Positions 33,379 through 42,759 of a stretch of DNA of 64,000 nt are shown here, in pieces. The translations under genes and the position numbers were made by a program. Source of the DNA: Isoetes taiwanensis (Eukaryota > Streptophyta > Lycopodiopsida > Isoetales > Isoetaceae); assembly GCA_021234155.1 (NCBI GenBank), contig JAJEKV010000010.1, forward strand, positions 10,964,511-11,028,510, written 5' to 3'. The number at the start of each line of letters is the position of its first letter. Within the stretch, counting starts at the first letter, position 1. The notes below the pieces were generated by a model that saw only the letters and a program-made list of their open reading frames with translations, was not told where the DNA came from and made no database searches.

Positions 33379-34530
33379 TCACCGCTATTCTTCCATCCAG
33401 CAGCCGGGGAAGGTAGTACCTCAACGACCTGTCATTGTGTGTCGCTGAAGTTTCTCCATTTGCTTGGCCTCCAAAGAATATGCCGCCCGCGATTCATTTA
33501 CCTCTACCTCACCAGCCTCGGTAGTCCGCCAAATTGTCGAAATCGACTCGCCTGATGTCGCATTCCTCGCCCTCTTGGCCGGAGGTGGTGTTGAAGAGCT
33601 CTGCGATCAAGATGCCGGTGGTCTTGCCTCCCATCCCCATCCGCTCCCGAATGGCGAGGAACTCTTCTTCAGATGGTAATTCTCGGCCTCCATAACATGT
33701 CTTATGTTGTCAGTAGGCCTGTATGTCGGAAGTCGACTCCCAGATAGGTGTCGGCTTCCTCGACTTGAAGCGGAAGTCCGAGACTCCCCTGCACGATGAA
33801 GTCGCCCAAGTCGGTCCGCCGTGAAGTTGGTGCAGTAGTTCGGCAATCCGAACTCGCTTCTCCCCGTGATTCGAAGGTTTCGATGTCGCCGAGGAGCGTG
33901 TACTCCTCACCGCCGATGATGATGGGGCCTAGGCTTGTGATGCCTAGCCCAAGTGGGGAGCAACTCAGGTTTTGCCGGGCTCGCCGGTTGGCCAGCTCCT
34001 CTTCTCGCTTGCCGCCGTTTTTCCTCCGGGTCGAGCCCGTGATACTCTTCCTCGGCCCCGCTTCTTCTTCCTCCTGACTTTTTCTTCCTCGCCCCCGCCG
34101 GTATTGCAAAAGCATCCGCCTTTCGCCATGGAGGTTGCTATGGGGTCCACCTCCATGGGAGGGATAGAGGTTCCCCAATTGGGTTTTCTCGACGGGGGAA
34201 GAAAAAATGGCTAAGGCGGGCGTGTAGGAGAAATACTTGGTCCCCGCCAACTATCGTGACCATGTAATCCGGCACCTGGCCTTGTTGGTCAAGTACTTGG
34301 CGATGTTCGACATCACCCAAGGCTGCTTGAAGGGATGGGCTGGAACAAAGTAGCCTCGCGGCAAGGGGAGCTCGCACTAGGGAGGGTCCTACCCTAGCTT
34401 GGAACTCGCTAAAACTTGTCTATATGCGGGGTTATGCGCTCAAAGTAGCTTGACATCTATCTCTTTCCCAAAGACTCTAAGATGTCATTGACATTAGCCT
34501 CTAAAAGATGGGCACCGGGCGCTGTACCAT
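33379..34530 (-). pseudogene. Accessory ORF 2, N-terminal part (frameshifted)
   Basis: From an ATG near 34,530, about 100 bp downstream of a TATA box, protein-like sequence runs in changing frames. It includes EANVNDILESLGKE near 34,500, WVMSNIAKYLTNKAR near 34,310, and AGTKYFSYTPALAIFSSP near 34,240. A strongly basic and acidic patch follows at 34,110-33,980 (RRGRGRKSQEEEEAGPRKS). Further down come GGEEYTLLGDIETFES near 33,900 and LAIRERMGMGGKTTGILIAE near 33,650. I do not recognise these parts. The basic/acidic patch resembles a histone-tail or nuclear-localisation-like segment. The order, unknown N-terminus, charged linker and then H2A-like fold, parallels that of the H3-like ORF upstream. 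At least four frame changes are needed. Confidence 0.5.
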
Positions 34531-34632
34531 CGCCTCAAGTCGACTAGCAAACAGATGCGTAAGCCTCGGAGCCGGAAGATCGCCAAAACAAATAAGAGCA
34601 AACTTGTAGGGTGCTAAGTGAGAAGTGGGGGA

Positions 34633-34642
34633 CCTATTTATA
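34633..34642 (-). promoter_or_regulatory. TATA box upstream of accessory ORF 2
   Basis: Minus strand reads TATAAATAGG, a textbook plant TATA box, about 100 bp before the first ATG of ORF 2. A TATA box of the same core (TATAAATA) lies in front of the H3-like ORF at 36,504-36,511. Function is inferred from sequence and position only. Confidence 0.55.
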
Positions 34643-34829
34643 GAAAAGTGAAAACCCTAATTTTTGGATCACCTAGTAGTTTACTGGGGTTGAGCAATTC
34701 TGACCTATTAGGGGGTGCTAATGAGAATTTGAGGACTACTCTTAGGGTTTGAGCATGCTAAGATCAACTAATGAACCTATTGCAACAAATTGGAGATCAT
34801 TTGATATGGCATGGTGAAGAAAATAAATA

Positions 34830-35112
34830 GAGGTTCACACGCTGCCTGCACCGATAATGAAAAGTTCATTTTCCTCGCCTCGGGCGCCGACGCGGTGAGA
34901 CATGGGCTCTAAATGGGCTAAACTTGATCAATTTGGGTGATCTAAGGATCTAATTCTACTGGACTCGTTGAGATAGGTAGAGTTGACCCCTTATTTGTTT
35001 GATTTGGAGCTGTTTTGGGCATTTTTGGGCATGGTTCACACGCTATGCCAGCCCTTAAAATGAAAAGTTCATTTTCTCGGCCCCGGCGCCGACGTGAGAA
35101 ACATCGTCTCAA
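34830..35112 (-). repeat. Pair of ~75-bp repeats upstream of accessory ORF 2
   Basis: Two copies (about 34,830-34,910 and 35,035-35,112) read on the plus strand GTTCACACGCT..GCC...AAAATGAAAAGTTCATTTTC followed by GGCGCCGACG. Two further copies occur at 36,590-36,665 and 36,797-36,880. All four sit in non-coding DNA, two in front of each accessory ORF. Confidence 0.75.
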
Positions 35113-35248
35113 TTTTGCTCAAAAAGTCCATTTTAACCAAAACAAAAGCCAGAATTCAATATCTTAACTCTATTAAGTAAGATTAAACATATTATTTACC
35201 CAAAAAAATTCTTTATATTAACAAAACTTTCTGTTATTTACAAAATAT

Positions 35249-36466
35249 TTAAGGGCGTTCTCCCTTGATATGACTAGCAAGATGCATGTCTTGCCTCATA
35301 AGTGTGACCCTCTTCACAAGAACTGCGGCAGTGTGCCGCCGATCTTCGGCGTCGCACCAGCCGCTCTCGCTCAAGGGTTTTGCAGCACAAAGAACATTTC
35401 GCCGGGCCACCCTCACATCTGTGTTGTACTCCTGGATGACCTCTCGGACCAGGCGGGCGAACGGTGCTCGGGGAATCAAGAATCCATAACTTCGCTGGAA
35501 GTGCCGGATTTCCTTGAGAGCTCTTATCTCCGACTGCTTCCTGCCGGTCCTCTTCTTCCCTGGTGCTCTAGGAGGCTTGGGCTTTGGTGGTGGCGGCTTC
35601 AGAGTCTGTTTCGGGGGCACTCCACCTTCGATGGTTCTTACTCTGTGCTCCTGAAAATATGCATTGTATGCTTCCCACTTCACCATGAAGGCGTTGTGTT
35701 CCTTCATCTTCTTTTGATAAACCTTTACAGGGTCTATCACATACGCCTCCCATTGTGGCCGCTGGGCTTTGTTCCTATCCCACGTCGGGTAAGGTGGGGG
35801 CTTCGGCGCCTGCCCGGGCTGCTCCTGCTCAGGTGCTATCTTCTCCACGACCGGGGGTTTGGAAGAGCTTGCCCCCTCAGTGTTGGGGACGTAATCTTCG
35901 TCCGAGTCGTCGGTGGAGGGCGGGGTGTGGTCGCCTGATGGTTCGTTGATGACGAGACCCTTCACTCGCTTGACCTTCACAACTGTTCTTTTGCCCGCCT
36001 TTATGCCCTTGCCCTTCTTCTTCTTCGGCTCGCCGGCTGTGGTAGGCTCTTTCTCCTGTCTCTTTCTCTTCCTCTCTCGGCGGCGCTCTTTAGCTTCGTA
36101 CTTCCTAATGAATGCCGCGAGGTCTTCTTCTTCAGCAGGGTCAAGCCTCGGCTGCTGCTGCTCCTCTCTCTCCTCAGCCTCCTTCAGACGAGCCCAAGCT
36201 TCGAGTTGCTCCTCGATGGTCGGCTGTCTCTGCTGTTCCCGTTCCTCCTTCCTCCTCCTTTGCTCCTCGGCGACTTCTTCGAGGATTTGGTGCATGATGT
36301 CTGGGCGCCACGCCCTAGGACCTCTCGTCTCGCCGCTTTGGTCCGAAGTCCCGCCTCGAGGATTCGCTTACGGGCTTCCTAGCAAATCGCTTTGGTCCTC
36401 GCCATATTCGACGGCTCGCCAATCCGATAAATGTACGAAAATCGCCTTTAGCAGAGGGAGAGCCAT
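35249..36466 (-). CDS. Retrotransposon-encoded histone H3/CENH3-like protein with long N-terminal tail
   Basis: The 348-codon frame from the ATG at 36,295 is fully open. In the same frame an earlier ATG at 36,466, about 38 bp below a TATA box, adds 57 codons, broken by one TAA at 36,368-36,370. Counting from 36,295: residues 1-110 are Glu/Arg/Lys-rich and probably coiled coil, then nuclear-localisation-like (KKKKGKGIKAGKR). Residues 120-250 are acidic, then Pro/Lys-rich. Residues 257-348 are a histone H3 fold: alpha-N ALKEIRHFQRS, alpha-1 PFARLVREVIQEY, loop 1 NTDVRV, a diverged alpha-2, loop 2 VKRVTLM, alpha-3 RQDMHLASHIKGERP at the very C-terminus. FLIPRAPF and RVTLMRQD recall plant CENH3 more than canonical H3. 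Loop 1, however, has the canonical H3 length, not the longer CENH3 form. Partners would be H4 and DNA in a nucleosome-like particle. Not host H3: the tail is about 250 residues or more and the gene lies between PBS and gag. Whether it is expressed is unknown. Confidence 0.82.
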
Positions 36467-36503
36467 TTTCTAAGGAAGGACGCTGAAAATGGGGGTCTAG
36501 GTC

Positions 36504-36511
36504 TATTTATA
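36504..36511 (-). promoter_or_regulatory. TATA box upstream of the H3/CENH3-like ORF
   Basis: Minus strand TATAAATA inside CTTTATAAATAGACC, about 38 bp before the ATG at 36,466. This leaves room for a very short 5' leader if transcription starts 25-30 bp downstream. An internal promoter, separate from the LTR, would allow the accessory ORF to be made on its own mRNA. Confidence 0.5.
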
Positions 36512-36589
36512 AAGGGCTGCATTTTAGGTCAAATTTCAACTACCTTTTGGGTCACCTAAAACATCCAAACACCTAAATTTAAGATGGTC

Positions 36590-36880
36590 ATTGACGCTAT
36601 GCCTGCACCGATAATGAAAAGTTCATTTTCTCGCTCCGCCCGACGCATGAGACATGGCGATTCCGATGCTAAATTTTATACTTTCTAAGCATGTTTTTAG
36701 AAATTTATGATACTAATTCTAGCTAATCTTAGCTTAAAATTAGAATTATCAAGTTATTTTACCAAATTCATGACTTTTAGGGTGTTTCAGTTGAATGTTC
36801 ACACGCTATGCCCCAGCCCGAAAATGACATTTCCATTATCCGCCCCCGGCGCTGACGCGGTGAGACCATCCCCGCCTTTG
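36590..36880 (-). repeat. Pair of ~75-bp repeats upstream of the H3/CENH3-like ORF
   Basis: Copies at about 36,590-36,665 and 36,797-36,880, homologous to the pair at 34,830-35,112. Shared core on the plus strand: ACGCTATGCC, AAAATGA(A), TTCATT, then a GC-rich block ending GACGCGGTGAGAC or close to it. They lie just upstream of the TATA box. They may be duplicated upstream promoter sequences or remnants of an ORF-plus-promoter module duplication. Confidence 0.75.
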
Positions 36881-37052
36881 AAGGTTGGCTCACTAATTTT
36901 TAATCTTTTATGTTCTCATGCACTTAACTTGTTACTAGCTTAGCATAAACTACAAAATGAGAAAAAAATTCCCATTTTTCGAGGTTTAAGGATCCTATCA
37001 AGTTAGTACTATCGGGAGCATGCTCGCTTTTGCTCTTGGTCTCCAAGAACAT

Positions 37053-37064
37053 TGCTCGATACCA
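37053..37064 (-). other. Primer binding site, initiator-Met tRNA type
   Basis: Minus strand just inside the 5' LTR reads TGGTATCGAGC. The standard plant site for the 3' end of initiator tRNA-Met is TGGTATCAGAGC. The single missing A turns CAG to CG, the same kind of difference seen throughout this element. It fixes this LTR as the 5' one and would prime minus-strand DNA synthesis. Confidence 0.72.
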
Positions 37065-38637
37065 TCAGGACGCCCCCTATTCGTAGATACCTGCACTCAC
37101 CGTGATACAAACAGAGTTCATCCCCCATACCAGCCCACAATCGATAGAGGGCCATCCACATAGCACGGGCGCCGTAACGAGTCCCCGTGGGAAGAGTGAA
37201 GGGGTCATTTTACCCCTCGCTCCCTCGTGGCCTACCTAGCCGCGAAGCGCAAACATACACGCCAAGATACAACATAATCACATATCCACCTCGGCGGGTG
37301 GTGCATCAACATCCGCATAGACAATGATCAGCATCATACATAAGGGTCCTACCCAAGGCTCAAACTCAAGGGATGATCGACGGCTTGGGTCTCCGTGAGT
37401 TCATTGCGCATGTAATTCATGGCAATGGATTTGGCCGGCATAAGAACATGGCATAGGGCTGTCCACTCCATCCGCCTCCCCCGCGCACACTTTGCGCAGT
37501 AGGCTGAAAAGTGTTGGGACCTCGACCAGAGCCCACGGATGCATAGCCAAAAGGGCTATTCCCGGGTTGCATCTCCCCAGCCCGATGGGGCGGTGTAGGG
37601 ATCACTCCCTCCGAGGTCTACATGCCGACTCAGGTGACTAGAGGGCCACCGCCTTATTATTCGACCGAACCCACTGAAAAGTGTACACCACTTCACAGTG
37701 TCGAGCCCATGCCTTACCCGCACTCGGTAAGCCATTAGACCTAGTCACAATGATCCCCCTGTGAGGCCTTACACACCGTGAGGGATCGCTCAAGAGTCGA
37801 CATAAACCTCCTTCTTAGCCGGGCCTGCCCCTTCACCCACAACCGTGTGTGGTTCTTGTACACAAAGCCGAATCTATAGTTTGCTAGAGAGGCTAATCTA
37901 GGAGCATCTACTACCAAGCTTTAGGTCTCTACCCCCTTCCCAATACAAGGAGTTCATAGAGGTACATCATCCATATATTATCATTAAGAACTAAAGAACT
38001 AGATCTAATCTATATCATAGAGTTAGGTTCTTTAGTTAGAGTCTGGTATCTAGGATCTAGATGGCTGCTATGGGCAATTTAATAGGCTAAACCTACTGAT
38101 TCAATAACTAGAAGATGGTTTAGACTATTTAATTGACTCAATACCTGATCCTTGAGTTGCTTCTCCCCGACTCGAAGTTCGACCATCCCACCGAACCGCC
38201 GAATCAAAGGAAACTAATGGTGCACCGGCCGCATTGAAGTTCGAAGGCTGCTTTTGGCTCTTGAAGCGCCCAAAAACGTAGCTCTAAAACCCTAGGAACG
38301 AAAATGGCCAAATTAGGGTTTCTCCTACCTAAATAGACAAGGGGTTAGGTTAGGGTTTCCACCATCCCTTTGGCATGTGGGATAATTGGGAATGGGCCCA
38401 CTTGCCTTTAATGGCTAGGTGGCCAAATGTGCCCACATGGAAGGGTGTGCACCTTAATAAATGTGCACATTGGTAAATGTGCACATTAATAACAATGCAC
38501 ATTCCTAGCAAGTTGCCCCCTAGGGGCTACCCACCTGGCTACACGCCTACGCATACATGTCACGGAGTGGCGGTACGCTGGATTTAGGCAAAGATAAGAT
38601 ACGCCCCGGAGCCGTGATATCGTACCGGAATGTCACA
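37065..38637 (-). repeat. 5' LTR of the chromovirus
   Basis: About 1.57 kb, colinear with 13,219-14,793 and same orientation, with many one- or two-base differences. The right end is ATGTCACA. The left end is altered (TCAGGACGCCCC in place of TGTGACGTCCCC). The two LTRs should have been identical at insertion. Their divergence, concentrated at CAG/CTG against CG, is therefore age, artefact, or both. Confidence 0.88.
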
Positions 38638-41600
38638 ATCGGTTCCAAAAAGTAGGACCCAAGGATGGAGGAGACCACTCCAGCCAAAGAGGTACAAATC
38701 ACGCAAAGGCAAACCGTAAGGAGCTATGGTAGGTGTAATGGAGATGACCACACTTCCAGGCATAGGAGAGGCACCTCTGAATGAAGCAAAACCCAAGCAA
38801 CAGGAGTCGCACTCAGAAATTTAACCTGCGGAGGAATGACAATGCCTACCTACCGACCACGATCTCAGAGCCAAGACATTCAAGAATGCCCGACCGCAAC
38901 AGCCAGTGATCCTACTCAAGCCATCAACGGCACCGCATTACATCGGCAACCTTGCAAACGACACACCGCATAGGGACATTGAGCTGTCCACCGCGATTTC
39001 TCACGACGGACATACACATTAAGGAGGAGCATCTTTTTTCAAGGATCACATCAACTAACACTCTTCGTAACTTGGGGTGACGAGCTCGATCAGACATGAA
39101 GATCAACAATAGTAGCAAAGATCTCAAGGAATCCCTGAGTCAACCGTAACGAAGAAGATGCAAAGAAAACCAAGAATCTAACGCTGATAGGAGGAGGGGA
39201 AACCCTAAAGGAGTATAAACATTTAAGTAGATCTTCAGAGTTGTTTTGGAAAAGTGGATGAATTAAAATCCCAATGTAAATGCGATATGTCTATTGTATA
39301 TCTCGGTGTTCACATATATAGTGGAGAAACATGAGTTTAGAGTCATGTTTTACGGATTTAGCGCTTTAGATCGAAGCTCCTTCACTTCGACTACCAAATG
39401 AGGAAGCAAGGAAGCACAACTATAGCCCAAGATAAAAAAGGAAGAGCAAGTACGAGGGAGAAATGACCGTGAGCCCAAGCAAACCTTCGACTCCAAACAC
39501 TTCGAAGTGCCCCTCAAGTGGAAGACCGCCCACCCAATGTCGAATAAGAGACAACACCGTCATGTCAAGATCATCAGCGCGCACCAAGACATCGCCGTAT
39601 GCTAACACTACCTCTTATGGCAGCGCAACACTTGACTTAACTTATGACACGAAAGTGGCCTCAACAACGTATGAGGAACGACTTTACATCAACAAGCCAA
39701 CTAAGAAGGCAACATCTCGACACCATAATTCCACCTTGTGGTGATATAGGGTGATGCGCCATGACACGCCAGATAGATGGAGATGCACTTTACGAAAAGG
39801 CACCGCGATGAGGAGATATGCCTCCAACAACTAGGTGATGGCTTCGCCGTACTCCCACCAATAATTAGAATGTAAGAAGCCGATCGCATCTCCCACATGA
39901 GGGACCGCAACGCCTGCTGGTAGAAGCATTCACACCTTAATGACAAGAGTATATCTAAAGAAGGTACTTCTTCAACTCAAGGGTCAAGCCACAGATATAT
40001 AAGGATCCATCATCCCGACAACATGAGCCATCGTGGAGGAGAGCCATGATGCCTTATTTGCCGTGAGAGACCAGAACTCGAAGCCGGAGAAGTGCTAGCA
40101 ACCGACTTTTCCACGAGCCCCTAGAGGCAACGGAGGATCAAAACGACGAGCACAATCAAAGTCACCTAAGGTACCTCAAGACAAGAAGACAACATATCAC
40201 TGTAGAACGTGACAATGTCCAAGCCATGTGATCGAGGGGATCAAACAAGTAAGATTGGAAGCTCGATGGAGAAGCGAGCGAGCCGAGCCGATGACTTGCA
40301 TGTGGACTTGCATGCAACTTGGTGAACCCAAGGATCGACGATTCAAAGAACAAATGCAGAAGAGAACAACTCCAGAGGAGTATGGCCAAAGGAATCGCAA
40401 GACAACCTCAAGAGAGACTTCTCGCAAATAGCTTCAAGCAAAGATGAAGGGGAACAATCACCAAGAACAGATCGAAGCGCACCAAAATGTCGAAGCATCA
40501 ACCACCAAAGACACCTTTAGTTAGAATGTGATGCAAAGCATGTTGTGCCATAGCCAACAAACACCGGAGGGCCCAAGCATATCAACAAGTTACCCCGAGT
40601 ATGAGCCGACGCATAAATAGGGAGGATATAGATCATCAACACCATTGCACCGAGGAACACCGATGACATTGCCAGGGAGTAGGCGGCAACCTCAAGGGAG
40701 GCACAAGGGGACCTAATAGCTCTAGTAGTAATTGTAATTATGTAAGTTATATGCTTTGCATGTATAGTTCCCTTTGTTATTCCTTCCTTCCCATAGCGCA
40801 ATGTGATCAAAGAAAGAGATGTCGCAACTTGCGTGGGTGAAGCAATCAACATCCTCAACACTCTTCGCAACACGACAACGACAAGAGGACTCACATATGA
40901 GACGCCGATGGAGTCAAGAAACAATATCGGATCCGTAGTCGCCCTTAGCCGCCAAGACAAAGAGTTCAAGATGAAAGATCTTTTTCAACGGCGCCACCTT
41001 CAGGCATGGAAGATTTCAAGTGATCAACTACGCCATCAAAGCCATCAGCAATGAGAGGTCAACCTCTACATCAAAGAGGAGCCACCGTCAAGGAGACCAA
41101 GTATCGAAATGACTTAAGAACGCTACCTTGCTACTTCAAGCAGTAACGAGTGGATGAGCTTCTAGCAAGCTCAAGGATCTAAGGCCATGGGGCCTAGTAG
41201 GTTAAATGTAGGGACGGTAACATCCATATTGGGATTAGAAGGCATTTCCAGATATTCTCGCTGAAAGGATTGCCCCAATATTAAGCTAAGCGTCAAGGAT
41301 TGGGAAGGAAATACATAGGAGTGACTAAAATTATACACGATTGTTAACAGACATCCAACATATTGAAACCACTTGGTGAGATTGATCACCTCGCTAAGAA
41401 GGAATCATTACTAGGATAATTGTTGACCATGTATAAAGCTAGTACCTCCAAAAGAATAATCCAACCGAAAGAAAAGAAGTAATCTAACAAGTCCGGCCAA
41501 CTTGTTACGATGGCATCAATTCGATCGGTAGGAATATTCCAAGAGTTTAAAGTTTAAATAACTAAGAAAGGGGGAATCTCTAGAATATAAAAGAATAGTA

Positions 41601-41789
41601 CATGCAAGGTACATCTAAAATAAGAATTATAGTAATCAAATAGTCTTTTGAGACAAAAGGAATTGTCGTGATGACAAAACCTTGTGGTTTAGAATCATTC
41701 TAACTAAGTAGGTAACCCATAACTATATTGAAATAAATGATAACATAATATGTGCATCCATCTTAGATGGTTATATATGTTAGCTAAGG
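38638..41789. other. Unassigned sequence between the two chromovirus copies
   Basis: About 3.1 kb, much of it A/C-rich on the plus strand, with frames under 150 codons and no domain I recognise. A PPT and LTR for a plus-strand element lie to its right, so part may be decayed interior of that second chromovirus copy. I see no gag, pol or histone motif in it. The first bases after the 5' LTR (ATCGG) do not match the other flank. Confidence 0.35.
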
Positions 41790-42759
41790 CTAGTAAATTA
41801 ATGCATAAGATTAATCTACGCATGCAGTCTATGCTAGGTATGGGTTGCATGCGTAATTACCGATGATGAGACCATTACGGTGATCTCTAGGACATGGTGT
41901 AATGTCATTGTAGGCATGACCGCGGTTTTGCTTGAATGAGTTGGAAGGTAGATTAAAAAGTCTACTTCCGTCCCACGGAAGTAGACGACCTCGAGAGATA
42001 AGAGGCCATTCAGGAATGCATTGATAGGAAAACACCTCTAGTCAATGCCTACGGGAAGGACGCCACCTTCACGCCCAGTGCAACTAAAGGTGTAGGCATG
42101 AGTGTCATCCTAGGCATTATAGGGCGCTATCTCCACGGCCACAATGGAAGAAGCATCCTCTTCGTACGCCGGGAGATTAGTCATGCATTCATGTAGATAG
42201 ACGGGGTGGTTTCCTTATAACCAACTTTACATTAATATTCTAGCGTGGTGTGAATCCAGGAGGCCAATGAGAACGAAGAACCGGCGGGGAGTCGCATCAC
42301 GAGCACTTGTATACATAGTTCTAGAGTAGTTGTGATTTCTACCATTGAAACTAATCGCTTAAATCTTGTGTAAGCTAGTAAGTATGTAATTATAGATATT
42401 GTAAAATTAATGCAGGATTTCAAGGTGCAAAGACTTGCAACACAAATTTTGTTATAACGTGTTGCAAGGAAAGAAGAGTACCTTGGAAGTGTAAATTTTG
42501 TATGAAATTGATAAACTTTGATAAACTTAAATGTTGTATTAAGTAAGGTTAGTAATTACCTTGCGTTGATTAAGTTATGAAGTGATAAGTTAATTGGATA
42601 ATGAAATAGTACAGTAATGTCTTAAACATTACCTTAGAGTAATTCTAATAATTGTATAACTATAATAATTGTATGCATCAAGTTGGTTGCAGGACAGGAA
42701 GATCCCAAGGTGGGGAGAACCTCGATGTTGCGGACAGCATCATTTTAAGATGGGGAGAA
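41790..42759 (+). mobile_element. 3' end of a second chromovirus copy, plus strand, with PPT
   Basis: Matches in inverted orientation the 3' non-coding region of the first element (26,442-27,035 and 14,807-15,107). This includes the hairpin at 41,960-41,986 (GTCTACTTCCGT / ACGGAAGTAGAC) and a stretch at about 42,440 that is the unoccupied version of the CACTA insertion site. The polypurine tract AAGATGGGGAGAA is at 42,747-42,759. Confidence 0.75.

Larger units (their letters stand above)
13219..38637 (-). mobile_element. Histone-carrying Ty3/gypsy chromovirus, nearly full length
   Basis: Minus-strand LTR retrotransposon. Order in its own 5'-3' sense: 5' LTR (38,637-37,065), primer binding site, H3/CENH3-like ORF, second accessory ORF ending in an H2A-like fold, gag, protease, RT, RNase H, integrase with chromodomain, 3' non-coding region, polypurine tract, 3' LTR (14,793-13,219). 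Without the nested 11,331-bp CACTA element it is about 14.1 kb. RT before integrase makes it Ty3/gypsy, and the chromodomain places it with the chromoviruses. Coding parts carry many frameshifts and several stops. The 5-bp flanks (ATTAG at the left, ATCGG at the right) do not form a clean target duplication. A second family member on the opposite strand (41,790-44,301) shows the family is multicopy. Two extra sense ORFs upstream of gag are unusual, and the histone folds in them are the notable feature. Confidence 0.85.

Noticed and set aside
33640-33665. Possible P-loop (GMGGKTTG) in accessory ORF 2
   Set aside because: The first glycine of the Walker A pattern is missing and no Walker B follows.
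36381-36405. MARTK-type start, followed by ARKP in another frame, upstream of the H3-like ORF
   Set aside because: It looks like the canonical H3 N-terminus, but it is out of frame with the H3-like ORF. The same bases read EYGED in the frame that leads from the ATG at 36,466 into the ORF with only one stop. I treat the match as coincidence.
35270-36473. Plus-strand ORFs of up to 222 codons
   Set aside because: They are mirror frames of the charged, GC-rich H3-like ORF, with no recognisable domain.
13214-38642. A 5-bp target-site duplication for the chromovirus
   Set aside because: The flanks ATTAG and ATCGG agree at only three of five positions, so I do not claim one.
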